A stretch of 64,000 bases of DNA from Panicum virgatum (lineage: Eukaryota > Streptophyta > Magnoliopsida > Poales > Poaceae). The DNA is taken from NCBI RefSeq assembly GCF_016808335.1, contig NC_053147.1:19950913-20014912 (forward strand), in the 5' to 3' direction. The notes under the pieces were generated by a model. That model did not search any database and had not been told where the DNA came from. It saw only the letters and a list, made by a program, of their open reading frames with translations. This document shows positions 34,251 through 46,224 of this stretch, in pieces (positions within the stretch are counted from its first letter, which is position 1; each line of letters begins with the position of its first letter). Made by a program: the position numbers and the translations under genes.

Positions 34251-36161
34251 CTGATGGGAGAGGCTCTCACCTATGCACCTCGCAAGGCGATCAAATCCCA
34301 AGTCTTGGCGGATTTCATTGCTGAGTGGACCGACACTCAGCTGCCCCCACCCCAGATCCAAACAGATTGCTGGATCATGTACTTCGATGGGTCGGTGATG
34401 AAGACAGGTGCAGACGTGGGCCTCCTCTTCGTCTCGCCCCTCGGAATACACATGTGTTACGTGGTGCGTCTGCATTTCCCGGCGTCCAACAACATGGCGG
34501 AGTACGAGGCCCTCCTCAGCGGCATCCGCATCGCCATCGAGCTAGGCGTCAAGCGCCTTGACGTCCAGGGAGACTCTCAACTCGTCATCGACCAGGTGAT
34601 GAAGGAGTCCAGCTGCCACGATGCAAAAATGGACGCGTACTGCAACGCAATGCGTCGCCTCGAGGACAAGTTCGACGAGCTCGAGCTCAACCACATTGCG
34701 TGCAAGTACAACGAGGACGCGGACGAACTGGCCAAGATCGCGTCTGGGCAGACCACCGTCCCCCCGAACGTCTTCGCCCGCGACCTCGCCAAACCATCCG
34801 TCGACTTCGAGGACCCAGCAGGAGCTAGCGCCACGACCGCCGAACTCTCAGGGGCTGCGTTCGCCGAGCCCTCGGCACAGGAGTCCGAGGCCATGGAGAC
34901 AGGGACCGAGATCTCCTTGGCAGACGAGGCTGAAGCGATGGAGATTGACGAGGCTCCGCCTTCGCAAGATTGGTGTATCCAGTACCTCGACTGGATGATC
35001 CGAGGGGTCTTACCATCGAACCGCGCTCAGGCACGACGCATCGCCAGGCGAGCCAAGTCTTTCGTCTTGATCGACGACGAGCTATACAAGCGCAGCCCCT
35101 CGCTAATCCTGCAACGTTGCATCCTCATTCCCGAGGGGAAGGAGTCGATCCGAGACATCCACGCCGGGATTTGTGGCCACCACACGGCGCCACGCACCCT
35201 CGTCGACGCCACCGAAGTCATGCGGACCTTCGAGGGCTGCCAGTTCTACGCACAGAAGACGCATCTCCCGGCTCACGCTCTGCAGACAATTCCCATCACA
35301 TTGCCTTTTGCTGTATGGGGATTGGACCTCGTCGAGCCACTGCAGAAAGCGCCCGGAGGCTTCACCCACTTGTTGGTAGCGATCGACAAATTCTCCACGT
35401 GGATCGAGGCTTGACCCATCGGCAAGATCAAATCCGAGCAAGCCATATTGTTCTTCACCGACATAGTCTACAGGTTCGGGGTCCCGAACTCAATCATCAC
35501 CAACAATGGCACCCAGTTCACAGACAAGAAGTTCCTGGCATTCTGCGACGACTACCACATACGCGTGGACTGGTCGGCTGTGGCGCATCCACAAACGAAT
35601 GGCCAAGTGGAGCGTGCCAACGGCATGATCCTACAAGACCTCAAGCCAAGAATCTTCAACAAGCTAAACAAGTTTGGCTGGAGGTGGCTCACGGAGCTAC
35701 CCTCGGTCATCTGGAGCCTAAGGACGACCCCGAGCAGTGCCACGGGCTTCACCCCATTCTTCCTCGTCTACAGTGCCGAGGCCATCCTCCCCACGGACTT
35801 GGAGTATGGGTCTTCGAAGCTCAAGGCTTACCAAGAGCAGCAGAACCAGCAAGCCCGTGAAGACTCCCTGGACCAGGTGGATGAGGCTCGAGACATGACA
35901 CTTCTACACTCAGCACGATACCAGCAGTCCCTACGGCGATACCAAGCGCGGAGGGTTCGACGCCGAGACCTCAACAAGAGGGATCTGGTGCTGAGGCTTC
36001 GGCAAGACAACCGAGGGTGCCACAAGCTCACCCCGCCATGGGAAGGCCCATTCATCATCGCAGAAGTCCTCAAACCCGGCACGTACAAGCTAGCAAACAA
36101 GAAGAGTGAAGTCTTCACCAACGCTTGGAACATTCAGCAGCTACGTCGCTTCTATCCTTGA
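34245..36161 (+). pseudogene. archaeal-type RNase H and integrase of element D
   Basis: Seen: second RNase H with YFDGS (about 34381), NNMAEYEALLSGI and VQGDSQLVIDQV. Integrase zinc finger HAGICGHHTAPRTLV then runs directly to DATEVMRTFEGCQF: the segment normally between the His pair and the Cys pair is missing, and one Cys is Phe. Catalytic Asp in WGLDLVEPL is present; the second is Asn in SIITNNGTQFTD; Glu stands in TNGQVERANG. A stop at 35413-35415 splits the frame, which continues to TGA at 36159-36161 with a normal C-terminal domain (WEGPFIIAEV). The enzyme would be dead on three counts. Confidence 0.88.
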
Positions 36162-36715
36162 AATTCCAAGCTCTTTGTACACAGTTTGTACTTGTATTTT
36201 TCATTTCCCGAAATAATAAAGAGTATGCTTTACTTGCTTATTTTTCGAGAACTACCCGAACCCTCGGGGGCTCGGATACGCACGTAACACTGAGGTAGAC
36301 TCGGCTTTGCCCTCGGTAAAGCCAAGCCTCCCTCGGGGGCTATAACGGGGGAACACCCCCCCCCCCAAATGTCCCCAAAAACGCCACCATTTTTTCGAAA
36401 AAATTTCGTGTCTAAGTTTGTCGTATACTTAGAACAATGGACGCGAGGCATAAGCAACTATGGAACGGGATTGGCCGAGCCGCGGGACCGCCTACGCCTC
36501 CGGGATACGGCATCCCCACTCACCTCCCTACGCCGAAGCCGCTTATGAACGCGAAATTTCTCGCAGAAGTTTAGCTAAGTCACATACGAAAACACGAAAA
36601 TGGAGTAAAGAAAATGATGGCACGAATTCACAAGGCCTCGAGCGGCCACACTGTCAAATTTATATCACTCTGTTTTCTCACAAAGAAAGACAAGTGAAAC
36701 AAAACACTAATTCGT

Positions 36716-39700
36716 TTACACGGGCTCCGCGGCCCAGATTGTCGACAGGTCACCTCCCCCGTCACGCGGACCTTTGACGGCGTCATCTTCCGCGTTGGGG
36801 AGGAGATCACCCTCGAAGAGCACGGACAAGGCGGAGGCGGCACCCTTGACAGCAGCATCGGCATGCTCCCTTGCAGCAACCGCAGCGCCTTCGTCGGCGC
36901 CGGGCACGACAACATAGCCCGTGGCCACCTCCTCCAGGTCGATGATGTAATGCGTTGACACCACGCCGAGGGCCTTCTGGATGCTGAGGCGGAGGTCACC
37001 CTTGAGGAGTTCGACCACCCGACCGCCAAAGGACATCAGGCGACTGGCCACCGAACTGCCAGACGGGCCGCCCTCCCCCTCGAGTTCCTGGCACGCGGCC
37101 ACGGCGGCTCTCTCCAGGCCTTCATACTCCTCTTGCGTTGAAGTGAATCCAACCTGGAGGACGTCTTTCGCCGCGGTCTCGTCCTCCACTGCCTTCCGCA
37201 ACACTGAGCAGAAAATGAAGATAAGCTCCAGCAAATCGAAATTAACTTTAGCGAATTCAGATACTTACCCTCGGTGCGCTCTTTCTCCTTCTCCAGCTAC
37301 GCCTGACCTGCTGCTGGAGCACCGACAGAGAGGCTTCCTTCTCCTTCAGAGCGACCCCCCTCTCTTCGAGGGCGGTCTCTGCGTTCCGGAGGGCCACCCC
37401 TTGCGTCTCGAGCGCGACATCCTTCTGCACCAGGGCCTCGGTGAGTGTCGTGATGGCCGTCTCCTTGACCCGGAGCTCGGCCACCCTCGCCTCGAGCGCC
37501 ACGTCTTTCTGCTAGAGCTCGGCCATTCTCGCCTCGAGCGCCTCATCCTTCTACCGCAGCGCGGCGGTTTGCAGCTCGACCTCCTGGGCCTTCTGCTCCG
37601 TCGCGGCTCTCCGGGCGTCGCGCTCGTCGATGGCTCGGGCCAGCTCCACCTCCCGTGCACGGTTCCACGCCCCCAGGTCGGACACCAGGGTGTTGGCCTC
37701 GTTCAGCCGCGTGACCAGACTGGCGTTGCACTGCTCGAGCCAATGCACCTTCGAGTCCTGCTGGGCCAGCTCGGCGCTCTTGTCGCGCGAGATTTGCTTC
37801 AGTTGCTGCGAATGGAAGGACGTGAGCGGAACATACATAAACATGATCAGAAATGTACAAGTCCTAGGGAGAGACACACACATTGCTGATGCGGAAGTCC
37901 GTCGTCCTATGAAGCTGTAAGGCACGATCGAGGGCGGCCTGGATCTGAGAGACGACCTCGTACTGCGTCTTCCAGATGTCATCCTTCTCCCGCTCGTTGT
38001 GGTCAAAATCTGAGGGGACCCCGGGCTGGACCATCGCCCACTTGATCCCCATGGGGGGCCCCTCGGACGGTCCGGCGCCGAGGCCACCCTCGGAACCAGA
38101 GGCGATGCCGACGATGCCGGGTGCGGCGTCCAGGGTGACCTCCCTCAGGTCCTCAAACTGCCCAGCGCCCCCATCTCCGGCGTCTCCTCCGCCGGCAACT
38201 CCACCACCGGCACCGCATCTACCGGCGCCATATGCGCCGCTGTCGCCGTCGCAGCCTCCTCGTCCCCAGCCCCCGTGGGCTCCGGGGCGAGGAGCTCCAC
38301 CACCACCTGGCTGGCTGGCCGCTCTGATGCGGCCCTGCCGGTCTCTCCTTCTTCAGTACCCGACCTGGCGGCATGCTCCGTGCCGCCCCGGCCGGCATCT
38401 TCCCCGGCATCCGACCGGGCAGCACCTTCCGTGATGCCCCGGTCGGCCTCTCCCTCGGCACCCGGCCGAGCAGCGTCCTCTACGTTGCTGCGACCGTCGT
38501 CGCCTGTGTCCGCCTGCGCCCGGACCGCCGCAGCTCCCCGGGCAATCGCCTCCCGGTACCGCGTGACAGTTTCCGCCGTCTGGGGCCCTTTGGTCGGGGA
38601 TTGCGTCGCTGTGCGTGGCGAAGCGCTCGCCCCCGACTTGAGAGCCTTGGTTGGCGCTAGTGGGGCGGCGGCCGGAGTAGCCCTCCGGCTGAACCAAGCG
38701 GAGGAGGGAGCCGAGATTAGCAGGGACCAGGGGGGAGAAATGAACAGCAAACACGAAGAGCGAAATGAAGAATTACTTACACCGAGAGAGCGCTCTGCTT
38801 GTGCTTCTGCGAGTTGCTCCTTGGGGCTCGCGGCACCGCACCGCCTCCTGCCGATCGTCCGGTGGGCGGCGCCCACGAACCAGCTTGCCCCCTCGGCGGC
38901 GGCCGCCGCCCGATGGTTGCCTCGCTCTCCGCTGTCGCGGGCATCCTCTAGCCCTCCGCCGTCACAGGCGCGGGCATCCCCTCTCCCATCGCCGGCGCGA
39001 GAGATCTTGCGCCAGCCACCGACGTGGGCGTCTCCTCGCCCGCCATCGACACCGAGGTCTCGACACCAGCCCGTTGCTGGATCGGCGGAGGGCCTCCGCC
39101 CCCCCCCCATGTCGGGGTTCTCGTCGTTGGACGAAGAGCCGACGTCCGGCTCCGGCGTGGAATAAGGCGTGGGCAGCGGCGAGAGGCCCTCCTTCTCCCA
39201 CTTCCTGTTCTTCTTTTCGTGCTCCTCCTTCCTCTTCCTCTTCTGCTCGTGGGTCGCCTTGTCCTCGTCCTTCCACTTTTTATCCGCCTCCGCGCACCGG
39301 CGGTTCTCGGCGCGGGTCTCGGGGAGCGGGGGGTTCGAGACATACCGGTTGCGGGTCAATCCCTACGAACATGACTAAGGTCAGGGAGGGGAAAGGGGGC
39401 AACGCAGAACTGGCGATAATCAAAACAACCCTTACCAGCTGGACGTACCCCGGCTCGGGGCGCATCTTGATCGCCCAGAGCTCTGCGGTGTCGGAGGGGA
39501 AGTGTGCCACTGTGTACTTCGCCCTCTGGGCAGCGATACCGTGCGAGAGCAGCTCCCACGACATCCGCGAACCCTCGGATGCGGCCTGGGGTGTCAGATA
39601 GTAGACGGCCAGCCTCTTCTCCATGAGGGGGAGCACCCTCTGCCAGTGAAAGTTGGCGACGACGGCGGCCACGGTCAGCCCCCTACGCACCAGGGGCTTC

Positions 39701-40359
39701 AGTGCCTAGGTGAACACCCCGAGCTTGGCCTGGCACTCGGGGGGTGACACCCCGTATCCCCACATGTCCGGTTTGTCCGTCAGGACCTTGCCGGTGTACA
39801 CTGGGAGCCGCCCGTCGTCATTGCGCAGATAGAACCACGCCTTGCTCCAATCGCAGTTGTTCGACGTCACCTTGCTAGGGATGTATAAATCCCTTTTGTT
39901 CTCCCGCACGTGCAGCGTGAGGCCACCAGCACGGACGGCCCTCCTCGGCCCTTGTTGGACATGCTCGGTGTAGAGCTTCCCCCGAAACAAGTGTTTCCAC
40001 AAGTCCCAGTTCGCCTCCACCCCCAAGTAGCCCTCACAGACGGCGACGAAAACCGCCGCCTGCGAGATGGCGTTCGGGGAGAAGTTGTGCAGCTCCACCT
40101 TATAGTGGTGGCAGAGCGCGCGGACGAATCGCCCGGCGGGGACGCCGAACCCCCGCTCATGTAGCCGCGCCAAACTGATGACATAGCCGCTTGGGGGCTT
40201 TGGCTCAACCTCCGCCGATGTCGGGGCAATACACACCGGGCGCGCTGAGTTGGAATTCGGCGGCAGGATCCCGTCGGCCACCAACGACTCCAGGAACGCC
40301 TCGTCGGCGGTGGACTTGCCCCACAGCACTGGATCAGCCAACTGCACCATTGCTTCCAC
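36716..40359 (-). pseudogene. antisense multi-exon gene of element D
   Basis: Seen on the minus strand: ATG at 40359; exon 1 to 39436 with one TAG at about 39706-39704 (one C-to-T step from Gln); intron 39435-39363 (GTAAGG...CGTAG); exon 2 to 38781 with a Lys/Glu/Arg-rich helix; intron 38780-38689 (GTAAGT...TTCAG); exon 3 to about 37881; intron to about 37808 ending ATTCGCAG; then a coiled-coil exon with repeats of the type QKDVALE and LEARVAEL, and a C-terminal exon ending at 36716. Splices keep the frame. Exon 1 has GFGVPAGRFVRALCHHY, recalling the family listed in Pfam as putative gypsy-type transposon protein. Known: antisense ORFs occur in Tat elements; no role is established. It ends about 550 bp from integrase, converging with it. 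Confidence 0.6.
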
Positions 40360-41718
40360 GAAGGGGGATGGGGGGAAGGCTTGAACAAGGGAAAGGTGCG
40401 CTCGCTTCTTCTTTTTTCACTCGCTTTTTCGCTCTGAGCTCCAATGCAGGGTGACGGCAATGGATGCAGAGGAGGCAAATGCAGGAGGCAGGTAAGCCGA
40501 ACAGGCACCCCCTTGTCTCTCTTTATAATCACTGTAGCGGGTGGATTCTCTGCTGCGATTGCAGATCGACCGCATTAAATGCGGTAGATTTTGTTATCGC
40601 TGACAGCTGGGTCCCACGACTGAAAAAACCTGCGCGCACACGCAATAATTACCACGGTGCGGGAACCGACGCGGTACAGGGGCACTGTAGTGCCGTCACG
40701 TCAACTGGCTACCGCCCACGCTGTTCCGTCTACCCGAGGCTGCCACCTGAAAAGGCGCGCCCACACTGCACGCCCCGGGCCATGTCACCCACAACCGGCG
40801 GACGACCCGCGCACGACCCACGACTTCGCACCGCGCGCAGACTGTGACGGAATATTCCCTCCGGGGGTTCCTTTCAAGCGAGGGAACGTTATTCCGAGGC
40901 CTTACTGATCAGGGGTTCGAAGGCTGGCCCGCCAAGGGTTCGACAGACGCCCCAGATCACCAGAGTCAGGGACAGCATGGACGTACCATACAAGCTACCC
41001 TCGAACGCGGAGTTCGAGATGTCCTACGTTGTGTTCGAGGCCAGACAAAGGCGACTAGAACTAGGGATCCCTCCGAGGGAGAGCATCGAGCCCTCGGACC
41101 CTATCGAACGGGTCCGAGCCCTGCCTAGCGAACCTTTGCGAGCGCTTTAAGAGACGTGTCTACAGACCACGAGCCGACCCTTATCGAACGGGGCACAGAC
41201 GTCCACTTGAACTATCAACTAGCAGCTCACCGAAGCATCCATGGCTCGCGGCCCGGGCAAGGGTAGCATGGACCGCTTCACCCCTCCTTCCTGCGAAAGG
41301 GCGACGAGGGTCGTAACACTAAGCCAAGGGTTCTCCCTGATTGCCCTCACATGGGCTGGGGCTCGGGGGCTCCTCGCACGTCACGGCTAAGGCCGTACCC
41401 TCGAATAAATCCGCCACCGACCGATTGTGAAGTCCCACGTGTCAAACAAGCCTCCTTGCACGCTTGATGAGCCGTTTGAATTGGTCCACAGAGGGAAAGG
41501 GACCCCCTCCCAGCTGAAAAGAACGCTGATGCCAGCAGAAAGGAACGCCGAGGCCGGCTGAAACAAACGCTGGGTAGGCTGCGTCTCCCGATCGACCAAA
41601 CAAACACAACGCTCATAGCCCTTGGATGAGTACTCTCACTCCTCCAAGGCCTCGGGGGCTACACCCGCGGGTGCGCTGACGTGCCCCCACGGAGGAAACT
41701 TCACACATTCGAGGAACT
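40360..41718. other. 3' noncoding region of element D, possible antisense promoter
   Basis: No protein-coding sequence recognised. It lies upstream of the antisense gene's start and so should hold its promoter; a plausible TATA-like run is TTTATAATCAC at about 40521-40531 (minus-strand GTGATTATAAAG). Two CTCGGGGGCT motifs occur toward the right. The region continues past insertion F at 43621-43712. Confidence 0.4.
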
Positions 41719-43620
41719 TGAAAGGATCTTGATCACGCAATGTCGTAGCCTAGAGGGGGGGTGAATAGGCGTTTCTTCAAAAATTAGCGCTTAATCCCTG
41801 CTGGGACTGCCTAGACCGGTCAGACCGGTCTATGCAGGCAGACAGCCCGGTCATCAGGAAAAGCCCCCTCTCGAGCTTGAACCTATAAGAAACTTGAGAT
41901 ATGTGTCTTGCAGAGTATTTCTAACAATGTAAGCAAGTCCCTACACACAAGTAGAGCACACCCAAGTAGATCGAGCGGAAGCACAATTCAAACTCAAAAC
42001 TCTAAATGCAAGGTAAGTAAATCAAACCGAAATAGAGATGATGCAATGAAGACATGGTGATTTGTTTGACCGAAGTTCGGATTCACCACGTGCACCCACG
42101 TGTGAATCCTACTCTCCGTTGAGGAAGCTCGTAGTGACCCCAAGGTCAAGCTATCTCCTCTTCTCCACTATATGACCATGCGCCCTCTTGGCACACGATC
42201 GAAGCCACAACAAACTTGCCGCTGCTCACCACAACCTTGGGAGCTAGCCGGCGACCCCTAGCAGTCTAGGAGCCGATGCTCCAAGAGTAACAAATGCTTC
42301 AATCGAGTTGGCCGACGCAACCTCAAGTGCTCAAAGCTTGGGATGTTTCTCTCTTGCTCAAATGACTCTCAAGGAATGGATTCACTCAACCCAACTCAAA
42401 GATTCACCTTGAATCAAGCAACTCTCACAAAGAGAGGTTGGGGAGGACTCTCCAAGTGCTCACAAGGCTCTCAAGATGTTCTGAAATGTTCTAGCATCAG
42501 CACCCACGAATGGGTGAAGTCATGGGGTAGAAATACCCCTTCTCACAAAACTAGCCGTTGCCCTGTCAGTGTTAGACCGGTCAGACCGGTCAGTTTTGAA
42601 AACTAGCCGTTGGAGGCTCACCCTGCTCAGACCGGTCTGACCGGTCTCCTTAGGCTAAACTCTCTAGGAACTGGTTTGAGCACTTTTGGTATTGCCTAAA
42701 CCTACTGATGTTACATCTCTCTTGATAGTACGGCATACCTATACTCAAGTGTATAAATGAAATATACAATTTCCACGATTACTTGAGCTTCTTCATAACA
42801 TGATCATGCCGATTTTTCTTCGATCAATATCGTGAGGGCATCAACATCTTCTTTCTTTTGAGCATACCCGCTTTGAGCTAGTGACTTTGAATCTTTGAAT
42901 TGCATAGGAATGAAATCCACCTTGATTCACAAGTCACCTTCTTTTCTTGAATAATGACACTCTTCAACATAGAGCTCTTCATGACTCTAGGATCTCTGGC
43001 CTTTGACCCGTATCGGTTTCTTTACTCCCCCCCCAAGTCATCGCTTGCGTAGCCTCTTGAAACACGCCTCTCGGTCCTCTACCTTTATCCTAGCCGTCCA
43101 TCTTGAACTCATATTGATTTGTGTCATGCATGAAATCTTCATTGTCAATTTGAATTCTCAATTTAATCTTGTATGCAAGCCTTCCAATTTGAGACATCAT
43201 ATATGTATCAACTCATGTCTCATTCTCTTTTGCCTTGCTTGCATCTCAAGTTAACATCCATTTATCACATGTGACAAGATCTTCTATATTTGAGACTATG
43301 CATAAGCATATCACATCTCATTCACAAAATCTTTACTTGTCACTTTGAATCCCATCATAGATCAAAACAAGCCTTCGCAAATATTAGAGCCTTTATATCA
43401 ATCATGAATACTTTGCTCTATTTCTCTTTTCTTGTTTTGCTTGTCACATACACATTATACCAATGGGATAAACACGCTTGCTTGCAATACTTGAGCTATC
43501 TCTTTTAATACACATTTCATAATTAAATACCTGTTCATAATCTTATGCAAACAAGTTAGTCCTTTAATCGTGTTTGTCAATCAATGCTCCAAAACCCACT
43601 AGGGCCTAGATGCTCTTTCA
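41719..43620 (-). repeat. element F: probable solo LTR, 1.9 kb
   Basis: Seen: starts TGAAAGGATC, ends GATGCTCTTTCA, so TG...CA with TGAAAG inverted ends; flanked by GAACT at 41714-41718 and 43621-43625. No coding sequence. A palindromic motif AGACCGGTCAGACCGGTCT occurs at 41813-41831 and in variants at 42574-42592 and 42628-42647. TG...CA ends with a five-base duplication suggest a solo LTR. Orientation is a guess, from the inverted end TGAAAGAGCATCTAGGCCC, which I recall as a frequent grass repeat start. Confidence 0.55.
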
Positions 43621-44807
43621 GAACTTAACCCCGAAGGTTAGCACCCGAGTCACTGCTCCGAGGGATCAAGCCTCTGCAGGACTGATACCCATTTCTACAA
43701 AGGCTCGGGGGCTGCTATCGGGTACCACCATCAGGGGCACCCTAACTTCGGGACTAAAACGCCCTCAAAAGCGCAAAATGCAATTAAGCAACAGGAGAAG
43801 AAGGACTACTCGACGGCGATCCTGGAGAGGAAGAAGTCGTCGAAGCCACCAATGATGACACCTCCGTCGTCACTCTGCACCCGGACATCATGGAGCTCCA
43901 CCAGCTCCCCCACAGCACCCAAAACCTCTCCCGGCTCCCAAGAAGCCCTGTCCACACTTGGCCCACAGCCCAGCTTCGCGTACGGCCCATCCGAGGCTTC
44001 CCCGAACCCACAGAACAATCTCCGCCTCGCTCGAGGCCTCCCCGCCGAGGCCTCCAGCAGCGCGCTCCATCTCCGCCTCGCTCAAGGGTAGGAGACCTAC
44101 CCTCGGAAAAGCAAGATGTCTCCGCCTCGTTCGAGACCCCCTCAGCCGAGCCCTCCGCGGGGCCTCGGCTCGGGGGGAAACTCCGCCTCACTCGAGGCCA
44201 CCCCTCGACAGACGGAACAGCAACCCATCTACTCACCCACCCGACTGACAAGAGCATTTAATGCCAACCACTCCACCGCGAAGCGCGGGAGTCAGACGGC
44301 GTCAGGCCGCCATGCCGCACAGCGAGTGTGACCGGTGTCCCGTCCGCCAACTCCTGTCACTGTGCCACTATTCCCGGCGCTATTCTGGCCCTGTGCGAAA
44401 CTGCGACGCGCTGTGCGGACGTGCCTGACACTGCTCCCACCGATGTGCTGCCTACTCCTTGTACTTCTCCCTCTGCATGACCCTCGGCGAAGCATGGGGA
44501 AAACCCTCGAACGGTGTATGGCCCTTGACCAGCGAAAGACCACCGTCAGCAGGACCCTCGGCGCTCCCCCTGGTTAGACGCGGAGGACAATACGATCTAC
44601 AGAAGACGCCACTCCGTCTACTTACGCCACGGGGCGCCAGCGAATTCTTCGCAGGGCCAAAGGGGCCTCCCAGGACGACCATCACGCCCAATGCCATGCT
44701 CCACAGTGTACTTCCTACAGTGATCATCCACTACACCCCCACGATTCGGGGAGAAGACGACGACTTCAGAGATCACTCCGTACATGTACACCGCCCCTCC
44801 TTGTGCC

Positions 44808-44814
44808 TATAAAA
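44808..44814 (+). promoter_or_regulatory. LTR TATA box of element D
   Basis: GTGCCTATAAAAGGAGG inside the D LTR, in the sense orientation, is a strong plant-type TATA box and probably marks its transcription start about 30 bp downstream. Confidence 0.65.
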
Positions 44815-44933
44815 GGAGGAGGCGGGCTCCATCCCAAGGGGGCTGGATCCGCTTAACGCTCATCCACACGCACACGCCTCGCAGAGCACACTCGTTCACT
44901 CTCCCCGATATTGGCACTTGCCCCAATCACTTT

Positions 44934-45986
44934 TGTCGGGGGCTTTTTAGGGTACCCACAGCCGGGTGGCGGAATGCACCCGCCTAATCCCCGAGGGAGA
45001 ATACTCAGGAAAGCGCTAAGCGATTAGGCCGATCTAGCTTGGGGGCAAGAACGCAAGAGCACTCGGGTTTAGAGTGGTTCGGGCCGCCGGAGCGTAATAC
45101 CCTACTTCCACTGTGTGATGTATTGCTTTTAGTATGAATGGGTCTATCCTCTGCCCAGCCGGGCTTGAGTCCTTCTCTAGCGGGCGTCTCCCTTTTATAG
45201 AGCAAGGAGGACGCGTACACAGGCGTTGGACCCCGACAGGTGGGCCCAACGATGATGTATTTATACTAGATAGATACTAATGGTGGTATAGTGATAGAGA
45301 ATCTCTTGCCGGATACTCTTCATCGTCTGGTAGACTCTCTGACCGAGGGGGTCTGCTCTTGTCCCATCGGCGAGGCGTCCGTTGAGGTAGTGTAGCTTGC
45401 GGCGTAGTCTGTCGAGGCTACCGTGTAGGCGTCATAATGGGCGAAACCGAGCCGTCGTGTCCAACTGGCATGGTAGACTGACATACGCGGCGTGGGCGGC
45501 GCCAGCGGCTGCACTGTGCGCCCTGGTAACACGCGGTCTATAGTGTGGCCTGACAAAGGCTGCCCCGCGCTCCGCGGTGGCAGAGCACGCCACAACCACC
45601 CGCACGGAATGCGTGAGTGGGCGAGCCTTCCAGTGGAAGACCCGCGCCTGCGCCCGCACCTGCTGGTCACGTGTAGCCACCGGACCACCCCGGCGGTATG
45701 TTGGCTCTATGCGCCTGGGAGGTCCGGACAGGCGCGGGGAGGTCCCGGACCCCTAGGGGGGGTCCGGACCCCTGGCCGCCGGTTCGGGGCTTCCCCTCCT
45801 CTTGGGACACGTGGCGTCACCGGACCCTCCCCAAGCGGGGAGCGGGTCCGGGGCCGTTTGCCGGGAGAGTAGGGCTCAGGACCACAGGGGTCCGGCTGCT
45901 CGGCCGTCAGAGCGTAGTTAAGGATAACTACGAGACTCTTGCCTAGACGCAGCAAGAGGGGGTACCCCAGTCCTGGGGTACCGACA
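44934..45986 (-). repeat. element E: solo LTR, 1053 bp
   Basis: Starts TGTCGGGGGC, ends GGGGTACCGACA, with a perfect five-base target duplication ACTTT (44929-44933, 45987-45991). It is related to the LTRs of A and B (CACAGCCGGGTGGCGGAA near one end, a shared 33-bp block at 45071-45103), but more distant. Minus orientation is indicated by CTATAAAAGGGAGACGC on that strand. A single LTR with a duplication and no internal region points to LTR-LTR recombination. Confidence 0.85.
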
Positions 45987-46224
45987 ACTTTAGCAGAGAT
46001 TTGGGAGCTTCCCTTCCTCTCTCGTCTCGCTTGTACTCCCCTACTATAGGCACTCCGGTGCAAGATAATACAGTGCACTCGCACACCCTGCTGGACGTAC
46101 GGCCCCGTGGCCGGAACCAGGATAAACCCTTGCGTTACTGTGTTACCTCTTGCATCAATCATCTAGGATTAGAGACACGCAGCATCATTACTAGTTGGTG
46201 CTAAGCCACCGGGTCTGGACGACA

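Larger units (their letters stand above)
31497..46224 (+). mobile_element. element D: 5'-truncated Tat-type Ty3/gypsy retrotransposon
   Basis: Seen in order: the second half of gag, protease, RT, RNase H, archaeal-type RNase H, integrase, a multi-exon antisense gene, and a 3' LTR. The 5' LTR and first half of gag are missing; the element starts directly at a hairpin repeat. Two further insertions, F in the 3' noncoding region and E in the LTR, interrupt it. CTCGGGGGCT, the polypurine-tract motif, recurs at about 36265, 36331, 41364, 41651 and 43703. Degraded: many stops, one shift between gag and protease, and catalytic-residue changes in integrase. Confidence 0.85.
43713..46224 (+). repeat. 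3' LTR of element D, interrupted by solo LTR E
   Basis: Follows the polypurine run AAAGGCTCGGGGGC and starts TGCTATCGGGTACC; ends GGTCTGGACGACA at 46224. Without E and one target copy it is about 1.45 kb. The ends fit the TGTCGGG...CGACA type with changes at the start. ACCAC at 46225-46229 would be the target duplication, but the other copy is lost with the 5' end. Confidence 0.65.

Noticed and set aside
36350..36366. Run of C as a regulatory element
   Set aside because: A simple homopolymer next to a CTCGGGGGCT motif; could be sequencing or slippage noise.
38275..39165. Long plus-strand frame in element D
   Set aside because: Opposite the antisense gene, whose exon text and splice sites on the minus strand are far more convincing.
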